A DNA stretch of 10,158 nucleotides from an uncultured Prevotellaceae bacterium. GTDB taxonomy: Bacteria; Bacteroidota; Bacteroidia; Bacteroidales; Bacteroidaceae. This document shows positions 1 through 5,920 of this stretch, piece by piece. The stretch lies in assembly GCA_945486445.1 (NCBI GenBank), contig CALYTD010000019.1, positions 1-10,158 of the forward strand, written 5' to 3'. The notes beneath the pieces were generated by a model. The model was not told where the DNA came from. It searched no databases and saw only the letters and a list, made by a program, of their open reading frames with translations. Position 1 is the stretch's first letter; every line of letters begins with the position of its first letter. Position numbers and translations under genes: made by a program.

Positions 1-56
1 AGGAGTTCATTGCTGACATCGACAAATACGTGGCAGATGTAACCTCTAAGCGTTAA
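1..56 (+). CDS. rhaA: C-terminal end of probable L-rhamnose isomerase (5' cut by the window edge)
   Basis: From base 3 a frame runs for 17 codons (EFIADIDKYVADVTSKR) to a TAA stop at 54-56. Only the C-terminal tail is present, so no catalytic residues can be seen. The call rests on context: rhaT and rhaD follow on the same strand, and Bacteroides rhamnose operons place the isomerase just before the permease and aldolase. A tail with Asp, Tyr, Val and a final Lys-Arg fits my memory of RhaA C-termini. The enzyme would convert L-rhamnose to L-rhamnulose in the cytoplasm, the first step of the pathway. Another rhamnose-operon protein such as the kinase cannot be excluded. Confidence 0.5.
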   Translation, partial: EFIADIDKYVADVTSKR

Positions 57-77
57 TATAATAACAAGAAACTGTGA

Positions 78-117
78 ATGTTCTATATGCTCTTGCAATG
101 CGGAGCATATAGAACAT
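78..117 (+). repeat. 15-bp perfect inverted repeat (hairpin) between rhaA and rhaT
   Basis: Bases 78-92 are the exact reverse complement of 103-117, with a 10-base loop at 93-102. The hairpin starts 21 bases after the upstream stop codon and ends 60 bases before rhaT. It is AT-rich and is not followed by a clean T-run (next bases ATATTATTCTTGG), so it is a weak intrinsic terminator at best. A role in 3'-end protection or processing of the upstream message, giving unequal expression within the operon, is an inference. A regulator-binding palindrome is the other option. Confidence 0.75.
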
Positions 118-177
118 ATATTATTCTTGGCGTACTGCGCTTAAAGCCGTATGCCATAACATTTCAATTAAAAGACA

Positions 178-1212
178 ATGGAAATCATTATCGGACTACT
201 TATAATCGCCATCGGCGCCTTCTGCCAATCCAGTTGCTATGTCCCCATAAACAAAATAAAAGCATGGTCATGGGAGAGTTACTGGATAATACAGGGTGTT
301 TTCGCATGGCTCATATTCCCGTTGTTAGGTGCTCTGCTTGCAATACCCGAAGGAGAATCACTCTGCGGGCTATATGCCGGCGCCAATTCATTCAACGTAC
401 TCATGACATTATTCTTCGGAGTACTGTGGGGAGTGGGCGGACTGACATTCGGATTGTCAATGCGTTATCTCGGCGTAGCACTCGGACAGTCCATCGCCCT
501 CGGCACATGCGCAGGTCTGGGAACCATCATGGGACCGGTGCTGCTCAACATATTCTTCCCAGAGCAGAACGCCCTTGAAAGGCTGACAGCCGCTGTCATC
601 ATCGGTGTTGTTGTCACATTAATCGGCATTGCCATCATAGGCATAGCAGGCTCAATGAAGAGTGCCTCTCTTTCTGAGGAAGAAAAGAAGGAGGCTGTGA
701 AGGACTTTAACTTCCCCAAGGGCCTTGCCATAGCACTGCTTGCTGGCTTTATGAGTGGCTGTTTCAACGTGGGTCTCACGTTCGGAGAAAGCATTAACTT
801 TGAAAACACCGACCCGATGTTCAAGGCTCTGCCCGCTATACTGCTCGTTACAACTGGTGGTTTCGTGACAAACGCCATCTACTGCTTCTATCAGAACCAG
901 AAGAACAACACATGGGGAGACTACTCCAAGGGTAGCGTATGGGGCAACAACCTCATTTTCTGCGCCCTCGCCGGAGTGCTATGGTACAGTCAGTTCTTCG
1001 GACTATCACTGGGACAGGGATTCCTTCAAGATTCTCCCGACCTGCTGACATTCTCTTTCTGCATACTAATGGCGCTCAACGTGACCTTCTCCAACGTGTG
1101 GGGCATACTGTTAAAGGAATGGAAAGGCTGTTCAATGAACACCATACTCGTACTCCTTATAGGACTTGTGGTGCTGATAGTATCAAGTTTCCTGCCACAA
1201 CTGATAGGATAA
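178..1212 (+). CDS. rhaT: L-rhamnose permease (RhaT family)
   Basis: The protein has 344 residues and is strongly hydrophobic throughout. It starts MEIIIGLLIIAIGAFCQSSC and continues with YVPINKIKAWSWESYW, a signature I recognise from the RhaT/RhaP L-rhamnose-proton symporters of Bacteroides and enterobacteria. These are members of the drug/metabolite transporter superfamily with about ten transmembrane helices. A polar stretch at about residues 160-180 (MKSASLSEEEKKEAVKDFN) looks like a cytoplasmic loop between the two halves. It would carry L-rhamnose across the inner membrane with protons. The ATG at 178 is preferred because the conserved N-terminal helix begins there; no strong ribosome-binding site is visible, as is usual in this phylum. 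It lies between the isomerase tail and rhaD, which supports a rhamnose role. Confidence 0.93.
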   Translation: MEIIIGLLIIAIGAFCQSSCYVPINKIKAWSWESYWIIQGVFAWLIFPLLGALLAIPEGESLCGLYAGANSFNVLMTLFFGVLWGVGGLTFGLSMRYLGVALGQSIALGTCAGLGTIMGPVLLNIFFPEQNALERLTAAVIIGVVVTLIGIAIIGIAGSMKSASLSEEEKKEAVKDFNFPKGLAIALLAGFMSGCFNVGLTFGESINFENTDPMFKALPAILLVTTGGFVTNAIYCFYQNQKNNTWGDYSKGSVWGNNLIFCALAGVLWYSQFFGLSLGQGFLQDSPDLLTFSFCILMALNVTFSNVWGILLKEWKGCSMNTILVLLIGLVVLIVSSFLPQLIG

Positions 1213-1254
1213 TCCCCCGATAAAAAACACAATCTAACTATACAAACAAACACT

Positions 1255-2076
1255 ATGAAAAGTATATTGGAAGGCCGTCCGGGACTGGAGGCCGTTATAA
1301 ACCAGATAGCAGAAGTAACAGGTTACCTCTGGCAGAAAGGCTGGGCCGAGCGTAACGGCGGCAACATCACCGTCAACGTAACCGAGTTTATGGACGAGGA
1401 ATGTAAGGCCATGCCCGCCATAGCACCCGTGAAGCAGATAGGAATGACACTGCCTCAACTCAAAGGAAAGTACTTCTACTGCAAGGGAACAGGCAAACGT
1501 ATGCGCGACCTCGCACGCTGGCCCATGCAGAACGGCTCCATAGTACGCATCTGCGACGACTGCGCAAGTTATGAGATAATAGCCGACGAGCCTGTGGTGC
1601 CTACATCAGAACTGCCCACACACCTCGCTTTGCAGAACTACCTGCTTGAAACTGGCTCATGCTACAAGGCCACCCTGCACACCCACCCCATAGAACTCGT
1701 GGCCATGTCACACATACAGCGTTTCCTCCGTGGCGACGAAATGACACGCGTACTGTGGTCTATGATACCGGAAACCCTCGCCTTCGCACCACTCGGCATA
1801 GGCATCGTGCCCTACGGTCTGCCCTCATCCGTTGAGTTGGCAAAGGATACACTGGAACAAATCAAGAAGCACGACGTGGTTTTGTGGGAGAAACACGGAA
1901 CCGTAGCAGTAGGTCAGGACATAATGGACGCCTTCGACCAAACCGACGTTCTATGCAAGGCCGCGAACATATACATGTGCGCACGCAACATGGGCAGCGA
2001 GCCTGACGGCATGACACCAGAAGCGATGAAGGAAGTGCAGGACGTATTCAACCTGCCAAAGACACGTCCGTGCTAA
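1255..2076 (+). CDS. rhaD: Rhamnulose-1-phosphate aldolase (class II, zinc)
   Basis: At 273 residues it matches the E. coli enzyme (274). The enzyme splits L-rhamnulose-1-phosphate into dihydroxyacetone phosphate and L-lactaldehyde, the last step of the core rhamnose pathway, in the cytoplasm. It belongs to the class II aldolase/adducin fold. The expected residues are visible: a glycine-rich NGGNIT loop at residues 34-39, the acid Glu119 in TSELPTH, and zinc ligands His142 and His144 in LHTHPIE plus His214 in WEKHGT. These line up with E. coli Glu117, His141, His143 and His212. The gene starts 42 bases after rhaT with no terminator between, so the two are probably co-transcribed. It ends before a GC-rich terminator at 2198-2234. 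Confidence 0.95.
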   Translation: MKSILEGRPGLEAVINQIAEVTGYLWQKGWAERNGGNITVNVTEFMDEECKAMPAIAPVKQIGMTLPQLKGKYFYCKGTGKRMRDLARWPMQNGSIVRICDDCASYEIIADEPVVPTSELPTHLALQNYLLETGSCYKATLHTHPIELVAMSHIQRFLRGDEMTRVLWSMIPETLAFAPLGIGIVPYGLPSSVELAKDTLEQIKKHDVVLWEKHGTVAVGQDIMDAFDQTDVLCKAANIYMCARNMGSEPDGMTPEAMKEVQDVFNLPKTRPC

Positions 2077-2197
2077 ACGGCGTAACGCTGAAAAACAACA
2101 GCAGACAAAACCGCTCATAAGACCGCAGACAAGTCTTCCTTACTTCATCACAGACAAAACTGGCTGAAACACAACACCCAGTTTGGGATACTACAAT

Positions 2198-2234
2198 ACG
2201 GGCGGCAGGGACAAAAACGTTCCCTGCCGCCCGT
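2198..2234 (+). terminator. GC-rich hairpin terminator after rhaD
   Basis: Bases 2198-2211 pair perfectly with 2221-2234: a 14-bp stem, 11 of them GC, around a 9-base loop containing AAAAA. The + strand continues TTAACG after the stem, so the U-tract is short. The stem lies about 120 bases after the rhaD stop and is the first strong hairpin beyond it, so it probably ends the rhamnose transcript. The stem is symmetric and could also act on transcripts from the other strand. Confidence 0.75.
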
Positions 2235-2299
2235 TTAACGTATATATCCCCACAAGGCATACCCCACTTCCCACACCGACAGCCAACGGGCGACAATAC

Positions 2300-2358
2300 G
2301 ACAAGGTGCTGATTACATTGTAAACAAGCCTCTTTTACGATGTAATCAGCACCTTGTC
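2300..2358. repeat. Long palindrome, copy 1 of a repeated intergenic element (likely bidirectional terminator)
   Basis: Bases 2300-2324 pair with 2334-2358: 25 pairs with one G-T wobble (2319/2339) around a 9-base loop. The 18 bases 2301-2318 are perfectly complementary to 2340-2357. The core GGTGCTGATTAC and its complement GTAATCAGCACC recur in the palindrome at 8466-8518, also between two convergent genes. The element is 64 bases downstream of the S4-domain gene's stop (- strand) and beyond the rhaD terminator. A terminator role is inferred from position and structure; a dispersed palindromic repeat family is the alternative. Confidence 0.8.
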
Positions 2359-2362
2359 ACAC

Positions 2363-2380
2363 TGCAATCAGCACCCTTTC
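2363..2380 (+). repeat. Degenerate half copy of the palindrome core
   Basis: The sequence TGCAATCAGCACCCTTTC repeats the right arm of the neighbouring palindrome (TGTAATCAGCACCTTGTC) with a few changes, only 5 bases after that palindrome ends. It has no partner arm of its own nearby, although it could pair imperfectly with the left arm at 2301-2318. It looks like a decayed or partial copy of the same element. Confidence 0.5.
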
Positions 2381-2422
2381 ACCACGCCGAGCAGTACGCA
2401 CAGCGACAGCAGGCACCGCTAT

Positions 2423-2869
2423 TCACTCCTCGTCATCGTCCCAGTCATCATCGTCTTCCCAGCCAAACAGCGCTGGGTCCACAAAGGAATCCATCGCACG
2501 ACGGTCCTTCTTGGTAGGGCGACCCGTGCCACGGGCACGGTCAATAAAACCGCTGATGCGTGACATCTCAAGCAGTTCGTACTGCTTCGGGTCCGTGACA
2601 TTCTCATAAACCTGCGGTATCAACTTCGCCCCCACCCTCGTCTCTATGGCGTTGAGTATCTTGAACGAATACGTTACAGGCGGTTTCTTGACGTGAACCG
2701 TCTCACCTACCTTAACCGTCCGCGAGGGCTTGGCATTAGCACCGTTCACCGTCACACGCCCGTTCTTACAAGCATCAGCAGCCACCGAGCGCGTCTTGAA
2801 TATACGCGCGGCCCACAGCCACTTGTCAAGACGTGCGCTCTCCTGAAATTTCAGCCTCTTTTCCTCCAT
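2423..2869 (-). CDS. hslR: S4-domain RNA-binding protein, Hsp15 (HslR) family
   Basis: The 148-residue protein opens with an S4 RNA-binding domain at about residues 10-70. RLDKWLWAARIFKTRSVA is the hallmark start, followed by GRVTVNGANAKPSRTVKVGE. The middle holds GTGRPTKKDRR, which is also typical of the Hsp15 family. In E. coli Hsp15 binds 50S subunits carrying a stalled nascent chain attached to tRNA and helps recycle them. The neighbouring pth acts on peptidyl-tRNA, so a link to stalled-ribosome rescue is plausible but inferred. The C-terminus is unusually acidic (EDDDDWDDDEE), unlike the basic tail of the E. coli protein. The gene lies 112 bases downstream of pth on the same strand; I see no clear promoter or terminator in that gap. 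Confidence 0.88.
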   Translation of the reverse strand: MEEKRLKFQESARLDKWLWAARIFKTRSVAADACKNGRVTVNGANAKPSRTVKVGETVHVKKPPVTYSFKILNAIETRVGAKLIPQVYENVTDPKQYELLEMSRISGFIDRARGTGRPTKKDRRAMDSFVDPALFGWEDDDDWDDDEE

Positions 2870-2981
2870 TGTCCATGATGAAAAATATTCCCAAATGGCA
2901 TTAGATTCCTGTTCTTTCTCAGTTAGGAATGATCAGCCATAAGTACTCTTCGGCCTAACAACCAATTGGGAATTATAGTTA

Positions 2982-3545
2982 TTATTTCCTGTTATACTGA
3001 TTCATCGTTATGTCTATGCCAGCAAGGACAAACGACTTTATCACCTCGCAGGCAGTGGTTATGAGTGGCGCAAGCGTGGCCTTGTCCTCGTCAGAGAACT
3101 TGCCGAGCACCCAGTCAACCTGCTGCCCCCTGCCAAACTCCGCACCAATGCCCATTCTCAAGCGGGCATACCTCTGTCCAATGAGTTGCTGAATGTGCCC
3201 CAGCCCGTTGTGACCACCGTTGCTGCCACTGCCCTTCAAGCGCATCTTACCAAGCGGCAGGGCGAGGTCATCAACTATAACGAGCAGGTTCTCAGTAGGG
3301 ATACCCTCCTTCTCAAGCCAATAACGCACCGCATTACCACTGAGATTCATGTACGTGGCAGGCTTGAGCAAAAAGAGTTTTCTGCCCCTTACACTTGTCT
3401 CCGCCACAAAACCGTAGCCTTTATCCTCAAACATGACACCCTGCTCCTTTGCGAAAGCATCAACAACCACCCATCCGGCATTATGCCGCGTCTCGTGATA
3501 CTCCGCACCAGGATTGCCAAGTCCCACTATCAGATACTTCTCCAT
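2982..3545 (-). CDS. pth: Peptidyl-tRNA hydrolase
   Basis: The enzyme cleaves the ester bond of peptidyl-tRNAs released from ribosomes and so recycles tRNA. At 187 residues from the chosen start it fits the family (about 190). Visible motifs are [10 protein letters not shown] at the N-terminus with Asn11, ETRHNAGW with catalytic His21, [10 protein letters not shown] with Asn67, DDLALPLG with Asp92, and GGHNGL with Asn113. These match E. coli Asn10, His20, Asn68, Asp93 and Asn114. An in-frame ATG at 3593 would add 16 residues ([16 protein letters not shown]) before the conserved [10 protein letters not shown]. It is rejected because family members start just before this motif and the extension overlaps the T-run of the rplY terminator. 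The gene therefore either has its own promoter in 3546-3600 or relies on readthrough. Confidence 0.95.
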   Translation of the reverse strand: MEKYLIVGLGNPGAEYHETRHNAGWVVVDAFAKEQGVMFEDKGYGFVAETSVRGRKLFLLKPATYMNLSGNAVRYWLEKEGIPTENLLVIVDDLALPLGKMRLKGSGSNGGHNGLGHIQQLIGQRYARLRMGIGAEFGRGQQVDWVLGKFSDEDKATLAPLITTACEVIKSFVLAGIDITMNQYNRK

Positions 3546-3594
3546 CAGTGTATTTATATATAATAATGTATGACAAAAAAGATGTAAAAACAAG

Positions 3595-3628
3595 AAAAAA
3601 GGGTACCCTTGAATATCAAGAGTACCCC
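3595..3628 (-). terminator. Intrinsic terminator after rplY
   Basis: Bases 3601-3612 and 3616-3627 form a 12-bp stem with a 3-base loop. The single + strand mismatch (C3607/A3621) becomes a G-U pair in - strand RNA, and A3600/C3628 adds another U-G pair. On the - strand the stem is followed at once by TTTTTT (3600 down to 3595). This is a textbook intrinsic terminator acting leftward, 37 bases after the rplY stop. It separates rplY from pth. Confidence 0.88.
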
Positions 3629-3664
3629 TATTTCACTTTTGCCCCATGGCAAGCCGCAACAACA

Positions 3665-4261
3665 TTACTTGCTTGCAGCGGCAGCAGCAGCCTGAGCGGC
3701 ACGTGTCATCTTGACTGAGCATACAACAACCTCAGCCGGAGTAACCAGCTCAAGACCTTCGAATGAAAGGCTGCCAACCTTTATTGACTTGCCAATCTCA
3801 AGGTTTGTAACGTCTATCTGCAACTTCTCTGGAATATTAGTGTAAGGTGCCTTAACCTTCAACTGACGCACAGAGAGGCTCATGCGACCACCAAGACGCA
3901 CACCAGCAGCAAGACCATTGAGCTGTACCGGTATGGCAACAACGATAGGCTTCTCCTCAGTAATCTCGTAGAAGTCAACGTGAAGCACAGCGTCTGTAAC
4001 AGGCTCAAACTGTATCTCCCTGATAACAGCCTTGTGAGCAGCGCCGTCTATGTCAAGATTCACAACGTAAACGTTCGGTGTGTAGATAGCCTTGCGAAGC
4101 TCAACAAATGGAATAGAGAAAGAAAGAGCCTCAGGAAGACCATTCTCTCCCCTCTTCTCACCATAAAGATTACAAGGTACAAGACCCTCCTTACGCATCA
4201 TTTTGCTGGCCTTCTTGCCAATGTCGGCACGTTTCTTGCCTGTAAGATTAATTTCTAACAT
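3665..4261 (-). CDS. rplY: 50S ribosomal protein L25, general stress (Ctc/TL5) type
   Basis: The 198-residue protein is the long two-domain form of L25, which binds 5S rRNA on the large subunit. The N-terminal L25 domain (about 1-95) contains RKEGLVPCNLYGEKRGENG and the HKAVIREIQFEPVTDAVLHVDF segment (split here as two conserved blocks). The C-terminal TL5-like beta domain (about 100-180) contains IPVQLNGLAAGVRLGGRMS and ends with the TPAEVVVCSV strand. The tail is alanine-rich (AAQAAAAAASK), a low-complexity end common in this family in Bacteroidota. The gene has its own promoter at 4368-4399 and terminator at 3595-3628, so it is probably monocistronic. Its neighbour pth is a frequent genomic partner of L25. 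Confidence 0.95.
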   Translation of the reverse strand: MLEINLTGKKRADIGKKASKMMRKEGLVPCNLYGEKRGENGLPEALSFSIPFVELRKAIYTPNVYVVNLDIDGAAHKAVIREIQFEPVTDAVLHVDFYEITEEKPIVVAIPVQLNGLAAGVRLGGRMSLSVRQLKVKAPYTNIPEKLQIDVTNLEIGKSIKVGSLSFEGLELVTPAEVVVCSVKMTRAAQAAAAAASK

Positions 4262-4367
4262 TTTGTGTTACTCTAAATTAAGTTTGTTAATAAAATGCGG
4301 TTGCTTAATTCGCCATCACACTGAAGCATACCAACACCCTGCGGAGGGCATACCTCAAAAGCGGGGA

Positions 4368-4399
4368 CAAAGGTACACTTTTTTCTTGACATACACAAA
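4368..4399 (-). promoter_or_regulatory. Bacteroidota-type promoter for rplY
   Basis: On the - strand TTTG (4399-4396) is followed after exactly 20 bases by TACCTTTG (4375-4368). This fits the Bacteroidota primary sigma consensus TTTG, 19-21 bases, TAnnTTTG. Transcription should start near 4361-4363 and give a leader of about 100 bases before the rplY ATG at 4261. The leader holds a small CCCT/AGGG hairpin (4337-4348) flanked by two GGTATGC direct repeats. Confidence 0.82.
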
Positions 4400-4447
4400 G
4401 TTTTAACGTAAAATAGTGTGTAATAAGCGTTAAAACACCCACTTTTC

Positions 4448-4478
4448 TTGGAAAATCACCATTTTTTTAGTAACTTTG
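4448..4478 (+). promoter_or_regulatory. Bacteroidota-type promoter for the nusB operon
   Basis: TTG at 4448-4450 is followed after 20 bases by TAACTTTG at 4471-4478, a full match to the TAnnTTTG -7 element. It faces away from the rplY promoter, with about 50 bases between the two -33 elements. Transcription should start near 4484-4486, so a TTG at 4476 cannot be the nusB start. A leader of about 90 bases precedes the ATG at 4575. Confidence 0.82.
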
Positions 4479-4574
4479 CACGTGCTATTATCCCGAAATC
4501 AGGCGTTGCGCCCACAAACAACAATCGCAGTTTGGACACCTGATGCCAAGATTTTAAACAACAAAACAAAAAAC

Positions 4575-5516
4575 ATGATAAACAGGGAACTCATTCGCAT
4601 AAAGACAGTTCAGTTAACCTACGCTTACTTTCAGAACGGCAATCACAACATAGACAATGCAGAAAAAGAACTGCTGTTCTCCCTTTCAAAAGCGTATCAC
4701 CTATATAACAGCCTGCTGTTACTGATTGTTGCAGTGACGCGCATGGCCAGAAAACACGTGGACATAGCCACAGCCAAAGCACAACGCGAAGGCACTGAAG
4801 CACCATCACAAAGCTTCGCATACAACAAATTCGCCGTACAACTGGAAGAAAACCGTATGCTCAAGACCTTCGCCGAGGAACAAAAAAACATCTGGGAAGA
4901 CCGAACAGAATTCGTGAAGAACCTATATATGCAGATGACACAGAGCGAAGCATACAAAGAATTCATGGATTCCAATGACGAAGAATACGAAACCCACCGC
5001 GAAGTATGGCGCAAACTATACAAACAATTCATACAAAACAACACAGAACTGGACAGCACCCTGGAAGAAGTAAGCCTGTACTGGAACGACGATAAAGAAG
5101 TAGTCGATACATTCGTACTTAAAACAATCAAGCGATTCGACCCCAAGACAGACACAAAACAAGAACTACTACCAGAGTACACAGACGAAGAAGACAAAGA
5201 ATACGCAAGAAAACTATTCCGCGCAACAATACTCAACGCCGAGCAATACCAACGCTACATGACCGAAGCAAGCCGCAACTGGGACTTCTCAAGGCTCGCA
5301 TACATGGACGTAGTAATAATGCAAATAGCAATAGCCGAGATGCTTACGTTCCCCAACATACCCGTGAACGTAACCATAAACGAATACGTTGAACTCGCAA
5401 AACTATACTCAACACCACGCAGCGGAGGCTACATCAACGGTATGCTCGATGCAATAGCACGACATCTTATAGCAAATAGCAAGATGCACAAGCAGATGCC
5501 AGAAAGAAAAAAATAA
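4575..5516 (+). CDS. nusB: Transcription antitermination factor NusB (long Bacteroidota form)
   Basis: NusB binds boxA RNA with S10 (NusE) and keeps polymerase processive through rRNA operons. The NusB fold is clearest near the C-terminus: RNWDFSRLAYMDVVIMQIAI, then NIPVNVTINEYVELAKLYS, then SGGYINGMLDAIARHL. The product has 313 residues against about 139 in E. coli. The extra length is mostly an N-terminal and central helical, charged region, which I recall as normal for Bacteroidota. The ATG at 4575 (MINRELIRIKTVQLTYAYFQ) is chosen because that motif is the family's usual start and the open frame upstream runs into the promoter's -7 box. It is the first gene of a likely six-gene operon; yajC follows after 27 bases. 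Confidence 0.92.
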   Translation: MINRELIRIKTVQLTYAYFQNGNHNIDNAEKELLFSLSKAYHLYNSLLLLIVAVTRMARKHVDIATAKAQREGTEAPSQSFAYNKFAVQLEENRMLKTFAEEQKNIWEDRTEFVKNLYMQMTQSEAYKEFMDSNDEEYETHREVWRKLYKQFIQNNTELDSTLEEVSLYWNDDKEVVDTFVLKTIKRFDPKTDTKQELLPEYTDEEDKEYARKLFRATILNAEQYQRYMTEASRNWDFSRLAYMDVVIMQIAIAEMLTFPNIPVNVTINEYVELAKLYSTPRSGGYINGMLDAIARHLIANSKMHKQMPERKK

Positions 5517-5543
5517 CAACAAAAGCAAAAACAAACAACAAAC

Positions 5544-5861
5544 ATGACAACAAACATGATTCTCGTCGCACAAGAAGCAGCAGGAGGCGGTTACTCAATG
5601 ATCATCATGATGGTAGCAATCTTTGCCATCATGTACTTCTTTATGATACGCCCGCAGCAGAAAAAGCAAAAGGAAATAAAGAACTTCCAGAACTCAATAA
5701 AAGAAGGAACGAAAGTCATCACAGCAGGAGGAGTATATGGTACCGTTCGCAAAGTAATCATAGAACAGAACGCCCTTGAACTGGAAGTATCAAAAGGCGT
5801 TACCATTACCGTGGACCGCAACTACGTATTCGCCGACGCAGCGTCACAGCAGCAGAAGTAA
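5544..5861 (+). CDS. yajC: Preprotein translocase auxiliary subunit YajC
   Basis: The protein is small (105 residues). It has one transmembrane helix at about residues 18-35 (YSMIIMMVAIFAIMYFFMI) and then the YajC signature IRPQQKKQKE. The soluble part holds SIKEGTKVITAGGVYGTV and the VDRNYV end. YajC sits in the inner membrane with SecD/SecF and the Sec translocon; in E. coli it is not essential. A second in-frame ATG at 5556 (MILVAQEAAGGG) is a possible alternative start, and I cannot choose firmly between the two. Location between nusB and the YbbR-domain gene is as in other Bacteroidales. Confidence 0.93.
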   Translation: MTTNMILVAQEAAGGGYSMIIMMVAIFAIMYFFMIRPQQKKQKEIKNFQNSIKEGTKVITAGGVYGTVRKVIIEQNALELEVSKGVTITVDRNYVFADAASQQQK

Positions 5862-5870
5862 AAAGGGCTC

Positions 5871-5901
5871 ACCGTCACCAGCAACGACGGTCCTGCGGAC
5901 C
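5871..5901 (+). repeat. Two overlapping, mutually exclusive short hairpins between yajC and ybbR
   Basis: ACCGTC (5871-5876) can pair with GACGGT (5886-5891), and GGTCC (5889-5893) can pair with GGACC (5897-5901). The two stems share bases 5889-5891, so only one can form fully. They lie in the 59-base gap just before the YbbR-domain gene. Neither is followed by a T-run. They may simply be chance short stems. Confidence 0.4.
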
Positions 5902-5920
5902 ATAAACCCACAGACATACT

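Larger units (their letters stand above)
2077..2422. other. Intergenic region between convergent rhaD and the S4-domain gene
   Basis: This 346-base stretch has no credible gene. The short frames in it have no recognisable motif and overlap the inverted repeats. It contains a GC-rich hairpin (2198-2234), a 25-bp palindrome (2300-2358) and a degenerate half copy of the palindrome core (2363-2380). Bases 2077-2197 show nothing I can identify, although CAGACAA recurs there (2102-2108, 2126-2132, 2151-2157) as a loose short direct repeat. Confidence 0.7.

Noticed and set aside
78..578. 166-residue + strand frame overlapping the start of rhaT
   Set aside because: Begins inside the 78-117 hairpin and overlaps rhaT in another frame; Arg/His-rich with no motif, so a frame shadow.
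465..878. 137-residue open frame on the - strand inside rhaT
   Set aside because: It is fully antisense to rhaT, has no family motif, and its Ser/Met/Pro-rich composition is a shadow of the membrane protein codons.
2880..2945. Possible promoter for the S4-domain gene in the pth gap
   Set aside because: The best -7 candidate on the - strand (GCCATTTG) lacks the TA and has no TTTG at the right distance.
2929..2960. GTTAGG/CCTAAC inverted repeat between pth and the S4-domain gene
   Set aside because: Only 6 bp with a long loop and no T-run; too weak to call as a terminator.
3546..3593. Upstream ATG giving a 16-residue N-terminal extension to Pth
   Set aside because: The extension is not part of the family, precedes the conserved [10 protein letters not shown] start, and lies next to the T-run of the rplY terminator.
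4697..5236. 179-residue Ser/Arg-rich open frame opposite nusB
   Set aside because: Antisense to the charged helical region of NusB; the composition is what complementing GAA, AAA and CAA-rich codons gives. No promoter or motif.
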